NCBI GenBank assembly: GCA_027035765.1
Contig: JALVUD010000044.1
Coordinates: 62,001-126,000, forward strand
Length of the DNA: 64,000 bases
Direction: 5' to 3'
Source: Campylobacteraceae bacterium
GTDB lineage: Bacteria; Campylobacterota; Campylobacteria; Campylobacterales; Sulfurovaceae
Shown here: positions 24,172-32,625 of the stretch, piece after piece
Layout: each line of letters opens with the position of its first letter
How positions within the stretch are numbered: the first letter of the stretch is position 1
Position numbers and translations under genes: made by a program
The notes under the pieces: generated by a model
Seen by the model: only the letters and a program-made list of their open reading frames with translations
Told to the model about the DNA's origin: nothing
Databases searched by the model: none

Positions 24172-24532
24172 AGTGACGTCAGTCCTTCGCGTTTTCTTTT
24201 TTCTTTGCTTCGTTTCTCTTTATCACCTCACCAGGCAACTACCTCAATTTTTGAGAGAGCGAGACGGGGTGAGATGTGTGCAAAAAAAATCCGAAGGACT
24301 CCCCGTAGGGAATTCGAGGATTTTTTTGTGCGCAGATCGCCGTGTATCGCTCTCCCCCGGAGGGGTGCGGCACTTTTGCCCATATGCTGTGTTGGACTTT
24401 CTTGAATTAGCCTCCGGCTAGTCCTGCGAAAATCCGCCTTGCCTATGAACAAAATTGCCGCATCAAAAGTTTGAGGTAGTTACCTGGTGCGGTGATATCT
24501 ATGTCGCGAAACAAAGAAAAAAGAAATGAAGA
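24172..24532. repeat. T-rich/A-rich hairpin element, copy 2, split by an insertion
   Basis: Left part 24172-24220 (AGTGACGTCAGTCCTTCGCG, TTTTCTTTTTTCTTTG, CTTCGTTTC) and right part from about 24502 (GTCGCGAAACAAAG, AAAAAAGAAATGAAG) match the uninterrupted copy at 9471-9554. The two halves are parted by the MITE-like element 24223-24495. Confidence 0.85.
24223..24495. mobile_element. MITE-like non-autonomous element
   Basis: 273 bp. Terminal inverted repeats of 25 bases at 24223-24247 (begins TCACCTCACCAGG, ends CTACCTCAA) and 24471-24495, matching at all but two positions, each flanked outside by TA (24221-24222 and 24496-24497). TA duplication and short size suggest mobilisation by an IS630/Tc1-like transposase (family knowledge). 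The interior has a second inverted pair, GCAAAAAAAATCC (24280s) and GGATTTTTTTGTGC (24318-24331). No coding capacity. Its insertion into an older hairpin element dates it as the younger of the two. Confidence 0.82.
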
Positions 24533-24544
24533 AGAAACCATCTA

Positions 24545-25279
24545 TTATCGCTTCAGATACCGATCGAGAAAAGCCTTGATATACCCGCCGGCCGACGGCA
24601 GCGTATAGGAGCCGTGCCCCTGCCCCGGAACAACGATCAACGTAGGCAACTGGGCTTTGGAAGCATAGAGCTCGGCACTCTTTCGGGCGAAATCCCGCTG
24701 GGAACTGACGATCAGCCAGGGAGAGTTGCTCTCCTCCACCGACTCCATCACCTCTTTTTTATTGAAATTTTTCGGCGAAGCCGGAGAGAGGGTCACCACC
24801 GCCTTGGGCTCATAGTCGAGCATCAAAGGGATCACCGCTCCGCCTCCCAGGGAAGAGCCGAAAAAGACCGGCTCTTCGATCTCGATATCTTTGCGGGTCT
24901 CCATCCGATCCATCCAGGCCCGCAGATCGTCGGGAATCCGGGCAAAGCCGATCCGTTTCGCATCCGCGGAAAAGTGCCCCGGTTTGACGCGGACCTTTTT
25001 TCCGTGACGTCGATCGGAAGCCCCGTGCCCCCGCAGATCGACCGCCAAGGTGGCATAGCCCCGTCGGCGCATCTGTGCTGCCAGCGCTTTCCACATCGAA
25101 TGGTCGGAACCGTACTCGTGGGCCATCAGTGCCAGAGGATAGGGAGCTTTGCCCTGAGACGGCAGATCGAGCCATCCTTTGAGGAGAAAGCCGTCTTTGC
25201 TTTGAAGGGTGAGAATTTCAGATGCCGAAAGGCTCCAAAGAGAGATTCCCAGAAATATCAGGGCGATTCTCTTCCACAT
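24545..25279 (-). CDS. Exported alpha/beta-hydrolase
   Basis: 244 residues from ATG 25279 (AAAGGAG upstream). Signal peptide (IALIFLGISLWSLSAS), then an alpha/beta-hydrolase with LALMAHEYGSDHSMWKALA oxyanion region, nucleophile elbow FFGSSLGGGAV (Ser in GSSLGG), and C-terminal His in PGQGHGSYTLPSA. Dienelactone-hydrolase/S9-like group; secreted esterase or peptidase, substrate unknown. It lies next to two other exported enzymes (RNase T2, metallo-beta-lactamase fold). Confidence 0.88.
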   Translation of the reverse strand: MWKRIALIFLGISLWSLSASEILTLQSKDGFLLKGWLDLPSQGKAPYPLALMAHEYGSDHSMWKALAAQMRRRGYATLAVDLRGHGASDRRHGKKVRVKPGHFSADAKRIGFARIPDDLRAWMDRMETRKDIEIEEPVFFGSSLGGGAVIPLMLDYEPKAVVTLSPASPKNFNKKEVMESVEESNSPWLIVSSQRDFARKSAELYASKAQLPTLIVVPGQGHGSYTLPSAGGYIKAFLDRYLKR

Positions 25280-25390
25280 GGACTCTCCTTTTATAAGTTT
25301 TTTTAATTGTAACACAGTTGACGGATTCCCACTATCACCGATAGTGCTATAATTCCCAATCTGTCACAAACCATACAAAAGAGTCAATCG

Positions 25391-26323
25391 ATGAAAAAAC
25401 ACCTACTGTTTCTTGGAATCCTTTTGGCCTTCGCCACAACACTCCAGGCCCGTTACAGTGCCCAAGCCGTGGAGAGCTGCCAAGCCTACAACGATCTTCG
25501 CCACAGCAGAAACAGCCATCATTTGACGCTGAAGCCCGGGAGTAGCTATACGGTTTTGCAGCACCACAAAGGACAGTATCTCGTCAAATTGGAGCACCCT
25601 TTCGCTACCCAGCGCTGGGTCGATGAGCGCTGTCTTCAGTCCCGAAAATCACGGCATGCTCCAAAGGAGATGCCCGCACCCAAGCCCCTGCCGAAGGTCC
25701 AAAGCGATCTGAACGCTCTGCTGGTCCTGAGCTGGCAAAACAGCTTCTGCCGGACCCACTCCAACCGCAAAGAGTGCCGACCCCTCTTCAACCGTGCGGC
25801 CAACAGGCTGGTCCTTCATGGCCTCTGGCCCCAGCCCAGAAATCGGGTCTACTGTAACGTCCCCTCCCGGCTCAGAAACGCCGATCGCGACCACCGCTGG
25901 CGCTCCCTGCCGCCGCTAAAATTCTCCTCCGATCTGCAGCAGGCGATGCAGCGCTACTTCCCCGGCGCTCTCTCGGGGCTCGACCGGCACGAGTGGATCA
26001 AACACGGCAGCTGCTATGATCCCGACCCTGGCCGTTATTTCGGCGATGCCCTCAGCCTCACTGCCCAGGTGGATCGGTCTTCGGTGGGCGAATATCTTCG
26101 CAGCCATATCGGCCGTCTGGTCACACTCGCGCAGTTGCGACGAGTGTTTGAAAAGGATTTCGGACGAGGCAGCGGCAACAAACTGGCCCTACGCTGCCAC
26201 CGGGGGAAAATCAGTGAAATCTCCATCAGTCTGCACGGGAAAGGCGATAAACTCTCTTCCCTTCTGCAAGGGGCCAGAACCCTGCACAGCCGCTGCACAC
26301 AGGGGATCGTGGAGGCGCCGTAA
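25391..26323 (+). CDS. Secreted ribonuclease T2 with an N-terminal extra domain
   Basis: 310 residues. Signal peptide residues 1-20. Residues about 25-82 look like a small SH3-type domain (LKPGSSYTVLQHHKGQYLVK), then a linker and an RNase T2 domain from about 108. Both catalytic segments are intact: LHGLWPQ (His143) and HEWIKHGSC (His200, Glu201, Lys204, His205). Secreted T2 enzymes cut RNA nonspecifically through 2',3'-cyclic phosphates and may serve nutrient (phosphate, nucleoside) scavenging. The upstream SH3-like part could tether it to the cell wall or surface (inference). Divergent from the hydrolase gene. Confidence 0.93.
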   Translation: MKKHLLFLGILLAFATTLQARYSAQAVESCQAYNDLRHSRNSHHLTLKPGSSYTVLQHHKGQYLVKLEHPFATQRWVDERCLQSRKSRHAPKEMPAPKPLPKVQSDLNALLVLSWQNSFCRTHSNRKECRPLFNRAANRLVLHGLWPQPRNRVYCNVPSRLRNADRDHRWRSLPPLKFSSDLQQAMQRYFPGALSGLDRHEWIKHGSCYDPDPGRYFGDALSLTAQVDRSSVGEYLRSHIGRLVTLAQLRRVFEKDFGRGSGNKLALRCHRGKISEISISLHGKGDKLSSLLQGARTLHSRCTQGIVEAP

Positions 26324-26372
26324 ACTCCTCCGACTCTTCCAAAAAATCTTGCCTCTGTGATAAGCGTCGTCG

Positions 26373-27338
26373 CTACTCCATATCCTTCTCTTCAATCTCC
26401 CGGTAGACCTTGCCCAGGTGTTTACCCATCTGATGATCGAAAGCGTCCCATTGGGCAAGATCCCCCATCTCCCGGATCGCCTCTTTTTTATAGGCATAAT
26501 ACTCCTCGTCGTTGTCGTAGGCTTTCTGCGCCCATTTCTTCAACAGCCTCAGATAGTGGAGATAGGAGCCGACCGTCTCCTCTTTCCCGCCGGAAGGACC
26601 GTGCCCGGGAACGTAGAGCCTGTAGTTCCCGTTTTTCATGATCCCTTCCAACAGCTCAATGTTGCCGAGGATACTCGAGCTGGCATCGAAGCCACCCAGA
26701 CGGTTTTTCATTACATTATCTCCCAGGAAGAGGGTCTTGCTCTCCTCGTGCTCGATCAGGATGTCGGTGTCGGTATGGGCCTTTTGGGGGTGATAGATGA
26801 CGAAATGTTGACCGTCAATGGCGATCTGCTGTCCGTCACGCAACTCAAAAGCGGGAAAGGTAAAGGGTTTCGTCCCCTCCAGGTTGTGGCTGAGCCGCTC
26901 CAGGATACCGTACCACTTCTCCGCCTCTCCGGCCTTCGCCTCCCGAATCATATTGGGATGGGCATAGATCTTTACCTTGGGGTACTTCTCGGCGACAGCG
27001 CCGTTGGCGAACCAGTGATCCCCATGTTTGTGGGTATTGAAGACGGCCAGAATCGGTTTGTGACTCACCTTTTCGATCTCTTCGAGCACCTTTTTGCCCA
27101 CCCGGTAGTTCCCGCCGGGATCGATGACGATCAGGCCGTGCTCTCCCTCGATAAAAGCGGGGTTGTTCATGAATCCCTTGTTCTCAACATTGGGTTCCAT
27201 GGCCGGGCCGTGCATAATCCAGACATTGGAATCCCCCATTCTCTCGAACCGGAAATCACCGTATTTTCCCAGATGCCAGGCAGAGAGCGTACTCAGAAAG
27301 CCCAGCAGAATTCCCAGAGAAAGAATTATCTTTTTCAT
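26373..27338 (-). CDS. Exported metallo-beta-lactamase-fold hydrolase
   Basis: 321 residues with signal peptide (IILSLGILLGFLSTLSA). Zinc motif NTHKHGDHWFANGAV (H-x-H-x-D-H), a further HTDTDILIEHE and GHGPSGGKE. Closest in pattern to quinoprotein-relay/SoxH-like periplasmic metallohydrolases, which in some sulfur oxidisers neighbour sox genes; none are visible here. Substrate unknown. Its leader AAGGACAGAT matches that of the next gene upstream (28262), suggesting similar translational control. Confidence 0.88.
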   Translation of the reverse strand: MKKIILSLGILLGFLSTLSAWHLGKYGDFRFERMGDSNVWIMHGPAMEPNVENKGFMNNPAFIEGEHGLIVIDPGGNYRVGKKVLEEIEKVSHKPILAVFNTHKHGDHWFANGAVAEKYPKVKIYAHPNMIREAKAGEAEKWYGILERLSHNLEGTKPFTFPAFELRDGQQIAIDGQHFVIYHPQKAHTDTDILIEHEESKTLFLGDNVMKNRLGGFDASSSILGNIELLEGIMKNGNYRLYVPGHGPSGGKEETVGSYLHYLRLLKKWAQKAYDNDEEYYAYKKEAIREMGDLAQWDAFDHQMGKHLGKVYREIEEKDME

Positions 27339-27370
27339 TATCTGTCCTTATTATTTAAAATTATATTTAT

Positions 27371-27376
27371 ATTATA
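27371..27376 (-). promoter_or_regulatory. Probable -10 box of the metallohydrolase gene
   Basis: TATAAT on the minus strand in an AT-rich stretch 33 bases before the ATG; just upstream is ATACAA-AA-TTGTAT (27375-27388), a possible operator. Confidence 0.45.
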
Positions 27377-27467
27377 CAAAATTGTATCGGTTGGAGATGA
27401 ATGGAAGAAGAAGAGTGTCCGGGACCACGCCCCGGAAAGAGAGAAATCAGACCCGAAGGGCCGAAGT

Positions 27468-28262
27468 CTATTTGACAGAGTGTTTGAGGGCTTTTTCGAT
27501 AGCGCCGGGAGTATTGGAGATCTTCATGAACTGTCCCATACTGAGACGGGGATAGGAGATCGCCAGATAATATTTGGGTGCCAGCATCAGCGCTTCACCC
27601 TTTTCGATCAGTACGGTATAGGGAAGCACCAGAGCCTTGTCCTCACCGATCTTGCTCACAAAACTCTCGACGCTTTTGGGCATCCTCACTCCGACAAGCT
27701 TGCTGCCGTTGGGAAGGCTCAGCGTGAAGACCCGGCTGGCCACGGAGAGCTTGTTTCCTTTTTTCAGAACTGTCATATCCTCATAATAGGGCATCCCGAA
27801 CATAAAATGATATTTGGCCAGTTTGCCGCTGCTCAGAGCATCCTGGGTCGGCTGAAGTTTGCCCAGGGATTTGATAAGCGCCCGCTTGACCGGTCCTTCG
27901 CTGCCCGGTTTGTAATCCTTTTGCAAAAAGGCCCGGAGCCAATACTCCGGATTGGTCGCCAAAACCGTCTTGGTTTTGCTGTTGACCAGGACACGCTGCA
28001 CTGCGGCAAATCCACGCTTGGGTTTTGCCGCGAGATGCTTGAGGGTACCGCTGGTATAGAGAATGACGTTCAGATAACCTTTGCCGGCCGGATGGTAGAC
28101 GGCGAGAAGATGCAGACCCGATTTCTGCAGGGATTTTTTGACTGTTGCCGTATCGTGATAGGGCGCCGAGAAGTAGGCGGGAACGTTTTTGGCCTCGAGA
28201 GCCGCTGCCGTCAGCAGACTCAGTGCCAGAAGGGCGAAGTATTGTCGCAGGATTCGTGACAT
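27468..28262 (-). CDS. Exported protein of unknown function
   Basis: 264 residues with signal peptide (YFALLALSLLTAAALEA). The N-terminal part (AYFSAPYHDTATVKKSLQKS, then LLAVYHPAGKGYLNVILYTS) resembles DUF302-like/ferredoxin-like folds only loosely; the middle contains KYHFMFGMPYYEDMTVLKKG. Lysine-rich, no cysteines, no metal motif. Preceded by a very AT-rich promoter region (28263-28375) with TATAAT at 28351-28346. Not recognised; possibly periplasmic, co-regulated with the adjacent metallohydrolase. Confidence 0.75.
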   Translation of the reverse strand: MSRILRQYFALLALSLLTAAALEAKNVPAYFSAPYHDTATVKKSLQKSGLHLLAVYHPAGKGYLNVILYTSGTLKHLAAKPKRGFAAVQRVLVNSKTKTVLATNPEYWLRAFLQKDYKPGSEGPVKRALIKSLGKLQPTQDALSSGKLAKYHFMFGMPYYEDMTVLKKGNKLSVASRVFTLSLPNGSKLVGVRMPKSVESFVSKIGEDKALVLPYTVLIEKGEALMLAPKYYLAISYPRLSMGQFMKISNTPGAIEKALKHSVK

Positions 28263-28375
28263 ATCTGTCCTTTGAAAAAGAGATTATCCGAAAAGGATTG
28301 CGACAATGATATCAGATAATAAATTACTTCTAATTTAATTTATTTATTATATTGTACTTGTTATATCAATTTTTA

Positions 28376-29173
28376 TTATACTTTACCCTCTTTCAACTCC
28401 CGTAACGCCCCGGTGATATCCTCCTGACGCATGAAGTGCTCTCCCACCAGGAACGCGTCGGCGCCGATTTTGGAGAGCTCCACGACGGTTTCGTGATCGT
28501 TGATTCCGCTTTCGGCAACGATGATCTTGGAGTTGGGGATCAGAGGGATGAGTTTTTCGCTCAGGCTCATATCCATCTCGAAGGTCTCCAGGTTGCGATG
28601 GTTGATCCCGATGATGTCGGCCCCGGCGAAGATCGCCTTGACCAGATCGGCCTTGTCGTGGATCTCCACCAGCGCCTCCATCCCCAGATGGCGGGTATAC
28701 TCCAGGAGCTCCTTGAGCTCCTTGCGGCTGAGGGCCTTGGCGATGAGCAGAACGAAGTCGGCCCCGTAGGCCACTGCCTCCACCAGCTGATACTGATCGA
28801 TGATGAAATCCTTGCGCAGCAGCGGGATCCCTACGTAACGGCGGATCATCCCCAGATATTCGATGTTGCCTTTGAACCAGTGGGGTTCGGTCAGGACCGA
28901 AAGAGCGCTGGCGCCGCCTTTCTCATAGGCCTGGGCAATCACCAGCGGGTCAAAATCCTCCCGGATGATCCCTTTGGAGGGGCTCGCCTTTTTCACTTCG
29001 GCGATGATGCGATAGGGATCCTCGGGTGTGGAACGCAAAAAGGGGTGGACATCCCTGGGAACAAAAGGATTGAAAGAGAGAGAACGCCCCAGCCACTCCA
29101 GGGGATACTCCTTCTTTTTCCGCTCCAGATCCTCGCGGGTCTTACGTATGATCTCATCCAAAATATCGGCCAT
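28376..29173 (-). CDS. trpC: Indole-3-glycerol-phosphate synthase
   Basis: 265 residues, monofunctional TrpC. TIM barrel; catalytic lysines in [10 protein letters not shown] and LLRKDFIID, plus [24 protein letters not shown] and [11 protein letters not shown] at the phosphate-binding loop. Converts carboxyphenylamino-deoxyribulose phosphate to indole-glycerol phosphate in tryptophan synthesis. No other trp gene is near, as is common in Campylobacterota. Confidence 0.96.
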   Translation of the reverse strand: MADILDEIIRKTREDLERKKKEYPLEWLGRSLSFNPFVPRDVHPFLRSTPEDPYRIIAEVKKASPSKGIIREDFDPLVIAQAYEKGGASALSVLTEPHWFKGNIEYLGMIRRYVGIPLLRKDFIIDQYQLVEAVAYGADFVLLIAKALSRKELKELLEYTRHLGMEALVEIHDKADLVKAIFAGADIIGINHRNLETFEMDMSLSEKLIPLIPNSKIIVAESGINDHETVVELSKIGADAFLVGEHFMRQEDITGALRELKEGKV

Positions 29174-29222
29174 TGCGGCGGTGCTCCTTCATGTTATGAT
29201 TTTGTGGTCTCCGGGGAAGGTA

Positions 29223-30497
29223 TCAAAAGGCTTTGTCCTTCTCCATACATTTACGGATACTCTCCCAGTGCATCTTGATCTCCGGCTCCCGGATCCCTTC
29301 ATCAGCAATCACCTTCTCCATCACCCGGTAGGCCTGATCGCAATGCCCCAGCTTGTAGAGACCCCAGGCCAGCGAGTCGAGATAGTAGCTGTTGTCGGGC
29401 TGCTGCCTGAGGGCCCGGCGCACCAGGGAAATTCCCCGTTCGATATCCAGATCATGGTCGATGAGGGTATAGCCGTAATAATTGAGATAGAGGCTGTCGT
29501 CCAACCCTTTTTTCAAAGCCTCGTCGAAGAGACGGCGGAAGGTTTTCAGGACCTGGGGTGTGATCTTCTTTTTGGCCCGGGCCGCTTCGTAGCGCAGGAT
29601 CGCCTCTTCCGCCAGCCATTTGGGCTTGCCGGTCTCTTCATAGCGTCGATGGGCCAGAGCGATCGCCTTGTCGTAATGTTTTGTCTCTTTGTAGAGACGA
29701 TAGAGGAGCTCCTCGTTTCCCCGTGAGTGCTTCTCCAGCAGCGCGATCAAGCCATCCAGATCGTGGGTATAGAGGGAGAGTTTGACAATCTTCTGCAGGA
29801 AATACTGCTGGGGGTCCTTTTCGTAAAGCTTTTTATAAAGTTCCAGAACCTTGTCGAGGCGATTCTCCTTGGCATAGAGTTCGATCAGTTTGAAATAGAC
29901 CGCCACCGAAGCGTCGGGTCGCAGGCGCAGATGGGTCTCCAGAAGGCGAATCGCCTCCTGCCGGTCCTTCAGCTGCTTCTCCAACAGGGAAACCTCCTGC
30001 AGCAGCGTGCGCTCGTCGGGAGAGTTGGCATAGGCCTTTCTGAGCAGTCCCAGCGCCTCTTTGTATTTCCCCAGATCGTTTTTGAGCGTCGCCGCCAGTT
30101 TCAGATCGACGGGACGGTCACTCTGGGCGAGCCATTTGTCTGCTAGAGGTTCGGCCAGATCCAGACGTCTCGATTTGGCATAGAGCGCCACCAGCATCCG
30201 TACCGGACGGGTATCGCGGCTTTGGGCTTCGTGTCGGCTGATCCACGCTTTGAGAAGCGGAATCACCTTCGCGGGATCTCCACCGGGCAGCATCGCCTCT
30301 TTGGCCGCCTGGACCAGATATTCACTCCGGCCGGTCAGGCGATAGAGCTTCACAAAAAGCGCTTCGGCCTGATCGAAGCGGTGATTTTCGTCCTGGAAAA
30401 TCGCCTCGACGATCAGACGATCTTCCTGGGCAGGACCTTTAGCCGAACCGGCCCAGAGGAGTCCGCCGCCCAACAGTGACAACAAAATCGGTTTCAC
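29223..30497 (-). CDS. Exported multi-TPR protein
   Basis: 424 residues from GTG 30497, which overlaps the upstream stop (GTGA); GTG 30512 is an alternative. Signal peptide VKPILLSLLGGGLLWAGSAK. The rest is helical repeats, at least eight TPR-like units (AEALFVKLYRLTGRSEYLVQ, AVYFKLIELYAKENRLDKVL, DKAIALAHRRYEETGKPKWL, DNSYYLDSLAWGLYKLGHCD). Similar to large periplasmic TPR scaffolds; no catalytic domain. Coupled to the YkgJ-like gene. Confidence 0.85.
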   Translation of the reverse strand: MKPILLSLLGGGLLWAGSAKGPAQEDRLIVEAIFQDENHRFDQAEALFVKLYRLTGRSEYLVQAAKEAMLPGGDPAKVIPLLKAWISRHEAQSRDTRPVRMLVALYAKSRRLDLAEPLADKWLAQSDRPVDLKLAATLKNDLGKYKEALGLLRKAYANSPDERTLLQEVSLLEKQLKDRQEAIRLLETHLRLRPDASVAVYFKLIELYAKENRLDKVLELYKKLYEKDPQQYFLQKIVKLSLYTHDLDGLIALLEKHSRGNEELLYRLYKETKHYDKAIALAHRRYEETGKPKWLAEEAILRYEAARAKKKITPQVLKTFRRLFDEALKKGLDDSLYLNYYGYTLIDHDLDIERGISLVRRALRQQPDNSYYLDSLAWGLYKLGHCDQAYRVMEKVIADEGIREPEIKMHWESIRKCMEKDKAF

Positions 30498-30928
30498 AAA
30501 ATTCCCGGACACTCTCGTCTCACTTCCTCTTCATCGTTTTTGAAACTCTCCCAAAAGGGAAAGGTACGGCACTGTCTGGGACGCACGGGATAGACGCTGC
30601 AGCGCTTCTTCGTCTCGTCGAAGAAGATGCAGGCGTAATCCCCTTCTCCCAGCTGCTTCTCGACCAGCGAGTAGCGGTGGCCCACCTTACGCAGGTAGAT
30701 TTTAGCGAAATCTTCCAAACCGAGACCCAGATACTCCGCCATCGCCTCGATCTCGGGATATTTCATCCAGATATACCCGCTCTCCCCCCGGCAGCACGCC
30801 CCTTCGCAAGCGGCACAGGCATTGGGATCAAAGGCATAGCCGTACCCCGCTTCCCGCATGATCGGAAGAGTATCCTCTGCTTCCTTATTTTCACTCACAG
30901 CTTCATTTTCCACTTCATTCTCTCTCAT
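30494..30928 (-). CDS. YkgJ-family cysteine-cluster protein
   Basis: 144 residues from ATG 30928. Eight cysteines including CAACEGACCRG and CSVYPVRPRQCRTFPFW, the UPF0153 pattern that probably binds zinc or an Fe-S cluster. Acts in the cytosol; function unproven. A first ATG at 30964 would start inside a terminator-like repeat and is less likely. Confidence 0.87.
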   Translation of the reverse strand: MRENEVENEAVSENKEAEDTLPIMREAGYGYAFDPNACAACEGACCRGESGYIWMKYPEIEAMAEYLGLGLEDFAKIYLRKVGHRYSLVEKQLGEGDYACIFFDETKKRCSVYPVRPRQCRTFPFWESFKNDEEEVRRECPGIL

Positions 30929-30949
30929 AAGTTGGCCCTTTTTACTTTG

Positions 30950-30972
30950 AAAAAAGCGTTGCACAGCAACGC
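30950..30972 (-). terminator. Intrinsic terminator after the methyltransferase gene
   Basis: On the minus strand GCGTTGC-TGT-GCAACGC is followed at once by TTTTTT. The same stem type at 5028-5044 lacks the T-run, so the repeat element may have been co-opted here. Confidence 0.65.
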
Positions 30973-30981
30973 ATACCAGAA

Positions 30982-31002
30982 TTCCTCACTCCTCACTCTC
31001 CC
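30982..31002. repeat. Heptanucleotide array at the methyltransferase 3' end
   Basis: TTCCTCA, CTCCTCA, CTCTCCC on the + strand. The methyltransferase stop TGA (30988-30986) and its last residues (ESEE) are in the array. Confidence 0.75.
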
Positions 31003-31696
31003 ATCGTTCCGCTTTGACCGAGTGAGTCCCGGCCCGGACAAAGGCCTCCGCCGCCTCCGGCGTGTACTCCCCCTCCGCATCGAAGGTGATCAGCGGCGGC
31101 AGGACCCGACACATCGAACGCGATCCCGCCCGGGCCTGAACCATGACGATCTTGGCCTCCCGGTCGATTTTGGGATGGACAAAACGGAGCGTCTCCGGCG
31201 TCAGTTTGTGAGCCCGGAGTGCCGCCAGCAGCCGGTCGCTCTGCTTGGCATCGTAGCAGAGGATGACATGGCCCCTCGGTTTGAGCAGGTGCCTAACCCG
31301 GTCGATGAAAGGCTCCATGGGCAGATGCTGGGCATAACGGGCGATATTGAGGCTCTCTTCCCGGCTCTGGGTCACCCGGGGATCGTAAAAGGGGGGATTG
31401 GAGACGATGAAGTCGAAGCGCTCCCCGATCTCCGCCTCCAGGAAATCTCCCGCGTATCCCCGAAATCCGATGCCGTTGATGGCGAAATTGTGCCGCGCAT
31501 AAGCCAGCATCCGGGGCTGCTTCTCCACCCCGTGCACCTCCACCGGGAAATCGCGCCCGAGCAGCAGTGAGATGATCCCCACGCCGCACCCCACATCCAG
31601 CAGCTTCCCCCGGGGCCGGAAACGCCGGATGAAGTCCACGAGGAAGATCGAATCGCTGTTGTAACGGTAGCCGTTTGGGGGCTGATAGAGAAACAT
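30986..31696 (-). CDS. TrmN6/YfiC-type class I methyltransferase
   Basis: 236 residues. Begins YQPPNGYRYNSDSIFLVDFI, the substrate-site signature of tRNA1(Val) adenine-37 N6-methyltransferases; AdoMet motif I LLDVGCGVGIISLLL; catalytic NPPFYDP (motif IV) for amino-group methylation. Likely modifies tRNA A37, though Campylobacterota members have not all been tested. Confidence 0.87.
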   Translation of the reverse strand: MFLYQPPNGYRYNSDSIFLVDFIRRFRPRGKLLDVGCGVGIISLLLGRDFPVEVHGVEKQPRMLAYARHNFAINGIGFRGYAGDFLEAEIGERFDFIVSNPPFYDPRVTQSREESLNIARYAQHLPMEPFIDRVRHLLKPRGHVILCYDAKQSDRLLAALRAHKLTPETLRFVHPKIDREAKIVMVQARAGSRSMCRVLPPLITFDAEGEYTPEAAEAFVRAGTHSVKAERWESEE

Positions 31697-31750
31697 TGCA
31701 CTCCCGGATTTTTGTCAAATTTTACCCTATTTTTTTGCTACAATCGGGCC

Positions 31751-32542
31751 ATGAAGCAACACAACGACGACCGCCTCCACCCCGAGTCCACCGATTTCTG
31801 TATGCTGGACTACGACTGTGCCTATCTCCCCGGCAAAAAGACCCGGATGTACTACCGCTATATCCGGGAGGCCTCCCCCGAATTCGTCTCGGCAGTGATC
31901 ACGCGGGGGTGGCGGCGTTTCGGCAACTACTTCTTCCATCCCATCTGCCAGGGCTGTGACGCCTGCAAGAGCCTGCGGATCGACGTGGAGAGTTTCCGCC
32001 CTTCCCGCTCCCAGAAAAGGGCCATCAAACGCAACCGCGAGACTCGGATCCTGGTCCAGCCTCCCAGTCTCACCCCGGGCCATATCGAGCTCTACAACCG
32101 CTACCACGCCTGGAAAGCCCAAAAAGACGGCTGGAAACACCGGGATATCAGTGAACGTGAGTATTATGAAAACTTCGTCGAAGGCGCCCACGAGTTCGGC
32201 TACGAAGTCCTCTATATCCGGGACGATCGGCTGGTGGGAGTGGACCTCATCGACGTGGTCGAGGACGGCATCAGCGCCATCTATTTCTTTCACGATCCCG
32301 ACTACGCCCATCTCTCCCTGGGCACCTACAGCCTCCTCTATCAGATCGGCCTGGCCCGCCGCCTGGGGAAACGGTGGATCTACCTGGGCTACTGGGTCGA
32401 CGGCTGCAAAGCCTTCGCCTACAAGACGAGATTCCAACCCGAAGAGCTCCTCGACGGCTTCCCCGGGGTCGAAAAGAAAGCGGAGTGGAAACCGTTTGCG
32501 AAAGCGGAGCTTTCGAATGGAAAATTGAAGATGGATGATTGA
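31751..32542 (+). CDS. bpt: Aspartate/glutamate leucyltransferase (Bpt, N-degron pathway)
   Basis: 263 residues from ATG 31751. Ate1-related: N-terminal STDFCMLDYDCAYLPGKKTR, Cys-rich CQGCDACKSLR, and C-terminal GNAT-like core AIYFFHDPDYAHLSLGTYSL and WIYLGYWVDGCKAFAYK. Transfers leucine from Leu-tRNA to proteins starting with Asp or Glu, marking them for ClpS/ClpAP. The C-terminal AELSNGKLKMDD comes from heptad repeat (32515-32549), so the natural end was probably near 250. Confidence 0.92.
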   Translation: MKQHNDDRLHPESTDFCMLDYDCAYLPGKKTRMYYRYIREASPEFVSAVITRGWRRFGNYFFHPICQGCDACKSLRIDVESFRPSRSQKRAIKRNRETRILVQPPSLTPGHIELYNRYHAWKAQKDGWKHRDISEREYYENFVEGAHEFGYEVLYIRDDRLVGVDLIDVVEDGISAIYFFHDPDYAHLSLGTYSLLYQIGLARRLGKRWIYLGYWVDGCKAFAYKTRFQPEELLDGFPGVEKKAEWKPFAKAELSNGKLKMDD

Positions 32543-32549
32543 GAATCGT
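32515..32549. repeat. Heptanucleotide array at the bpt 3' end
   Basis: GAATGGA, AAATTGA, AGATGGA, TGATTGA, GAATCGT on the coding strand; the bpt stop TGA (32540-32542) lies in the fourth unit. Confidence 0.75.
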
Positions 32550-32590
32550 CAGAATTTGGACCTCTTCCTCTTTGATGGCACTTACTATAA

Positions 32591-32625
32591 ATCTTCCATC
32601 TTCCATCCTCCATCTTCCATCACAC
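32591..32625. repeat. Heptanucleotide array at the ttcA 3' end
   Basis: ATCTTCC three times, ATCCTCC and ATCACAC on the + strand, i.e. GGAAGAT on the ttcA strand. The ttcA stop TGA (32622-32620) lies at its edge. Confidence 0.78.

Larger units (their letters stand above)
24017..24544. other. 528-base gap filled by nested repeats
   Basis: No gene. It holds the hairpin GTGGGATAGCAATCCCAC (24046-24063), an unclassified stretch to 24171, and copy 2 of the T-rich/A-rich element (24172-24532) interrupted by a 273-bp element with terminal inverted repeats. Short open frames inside read through inverted repeats and are not credible genes. Confidence 0.75.

Noticed and set aside
24173-24452. Open frames of 66-82 codons on both strands in the 24.2-24.5 kb gap
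   Set aside because: They run through the inverted-repeat element and its insert, have low-complexity translations from the T-rich tract and no ribosome-binding site.
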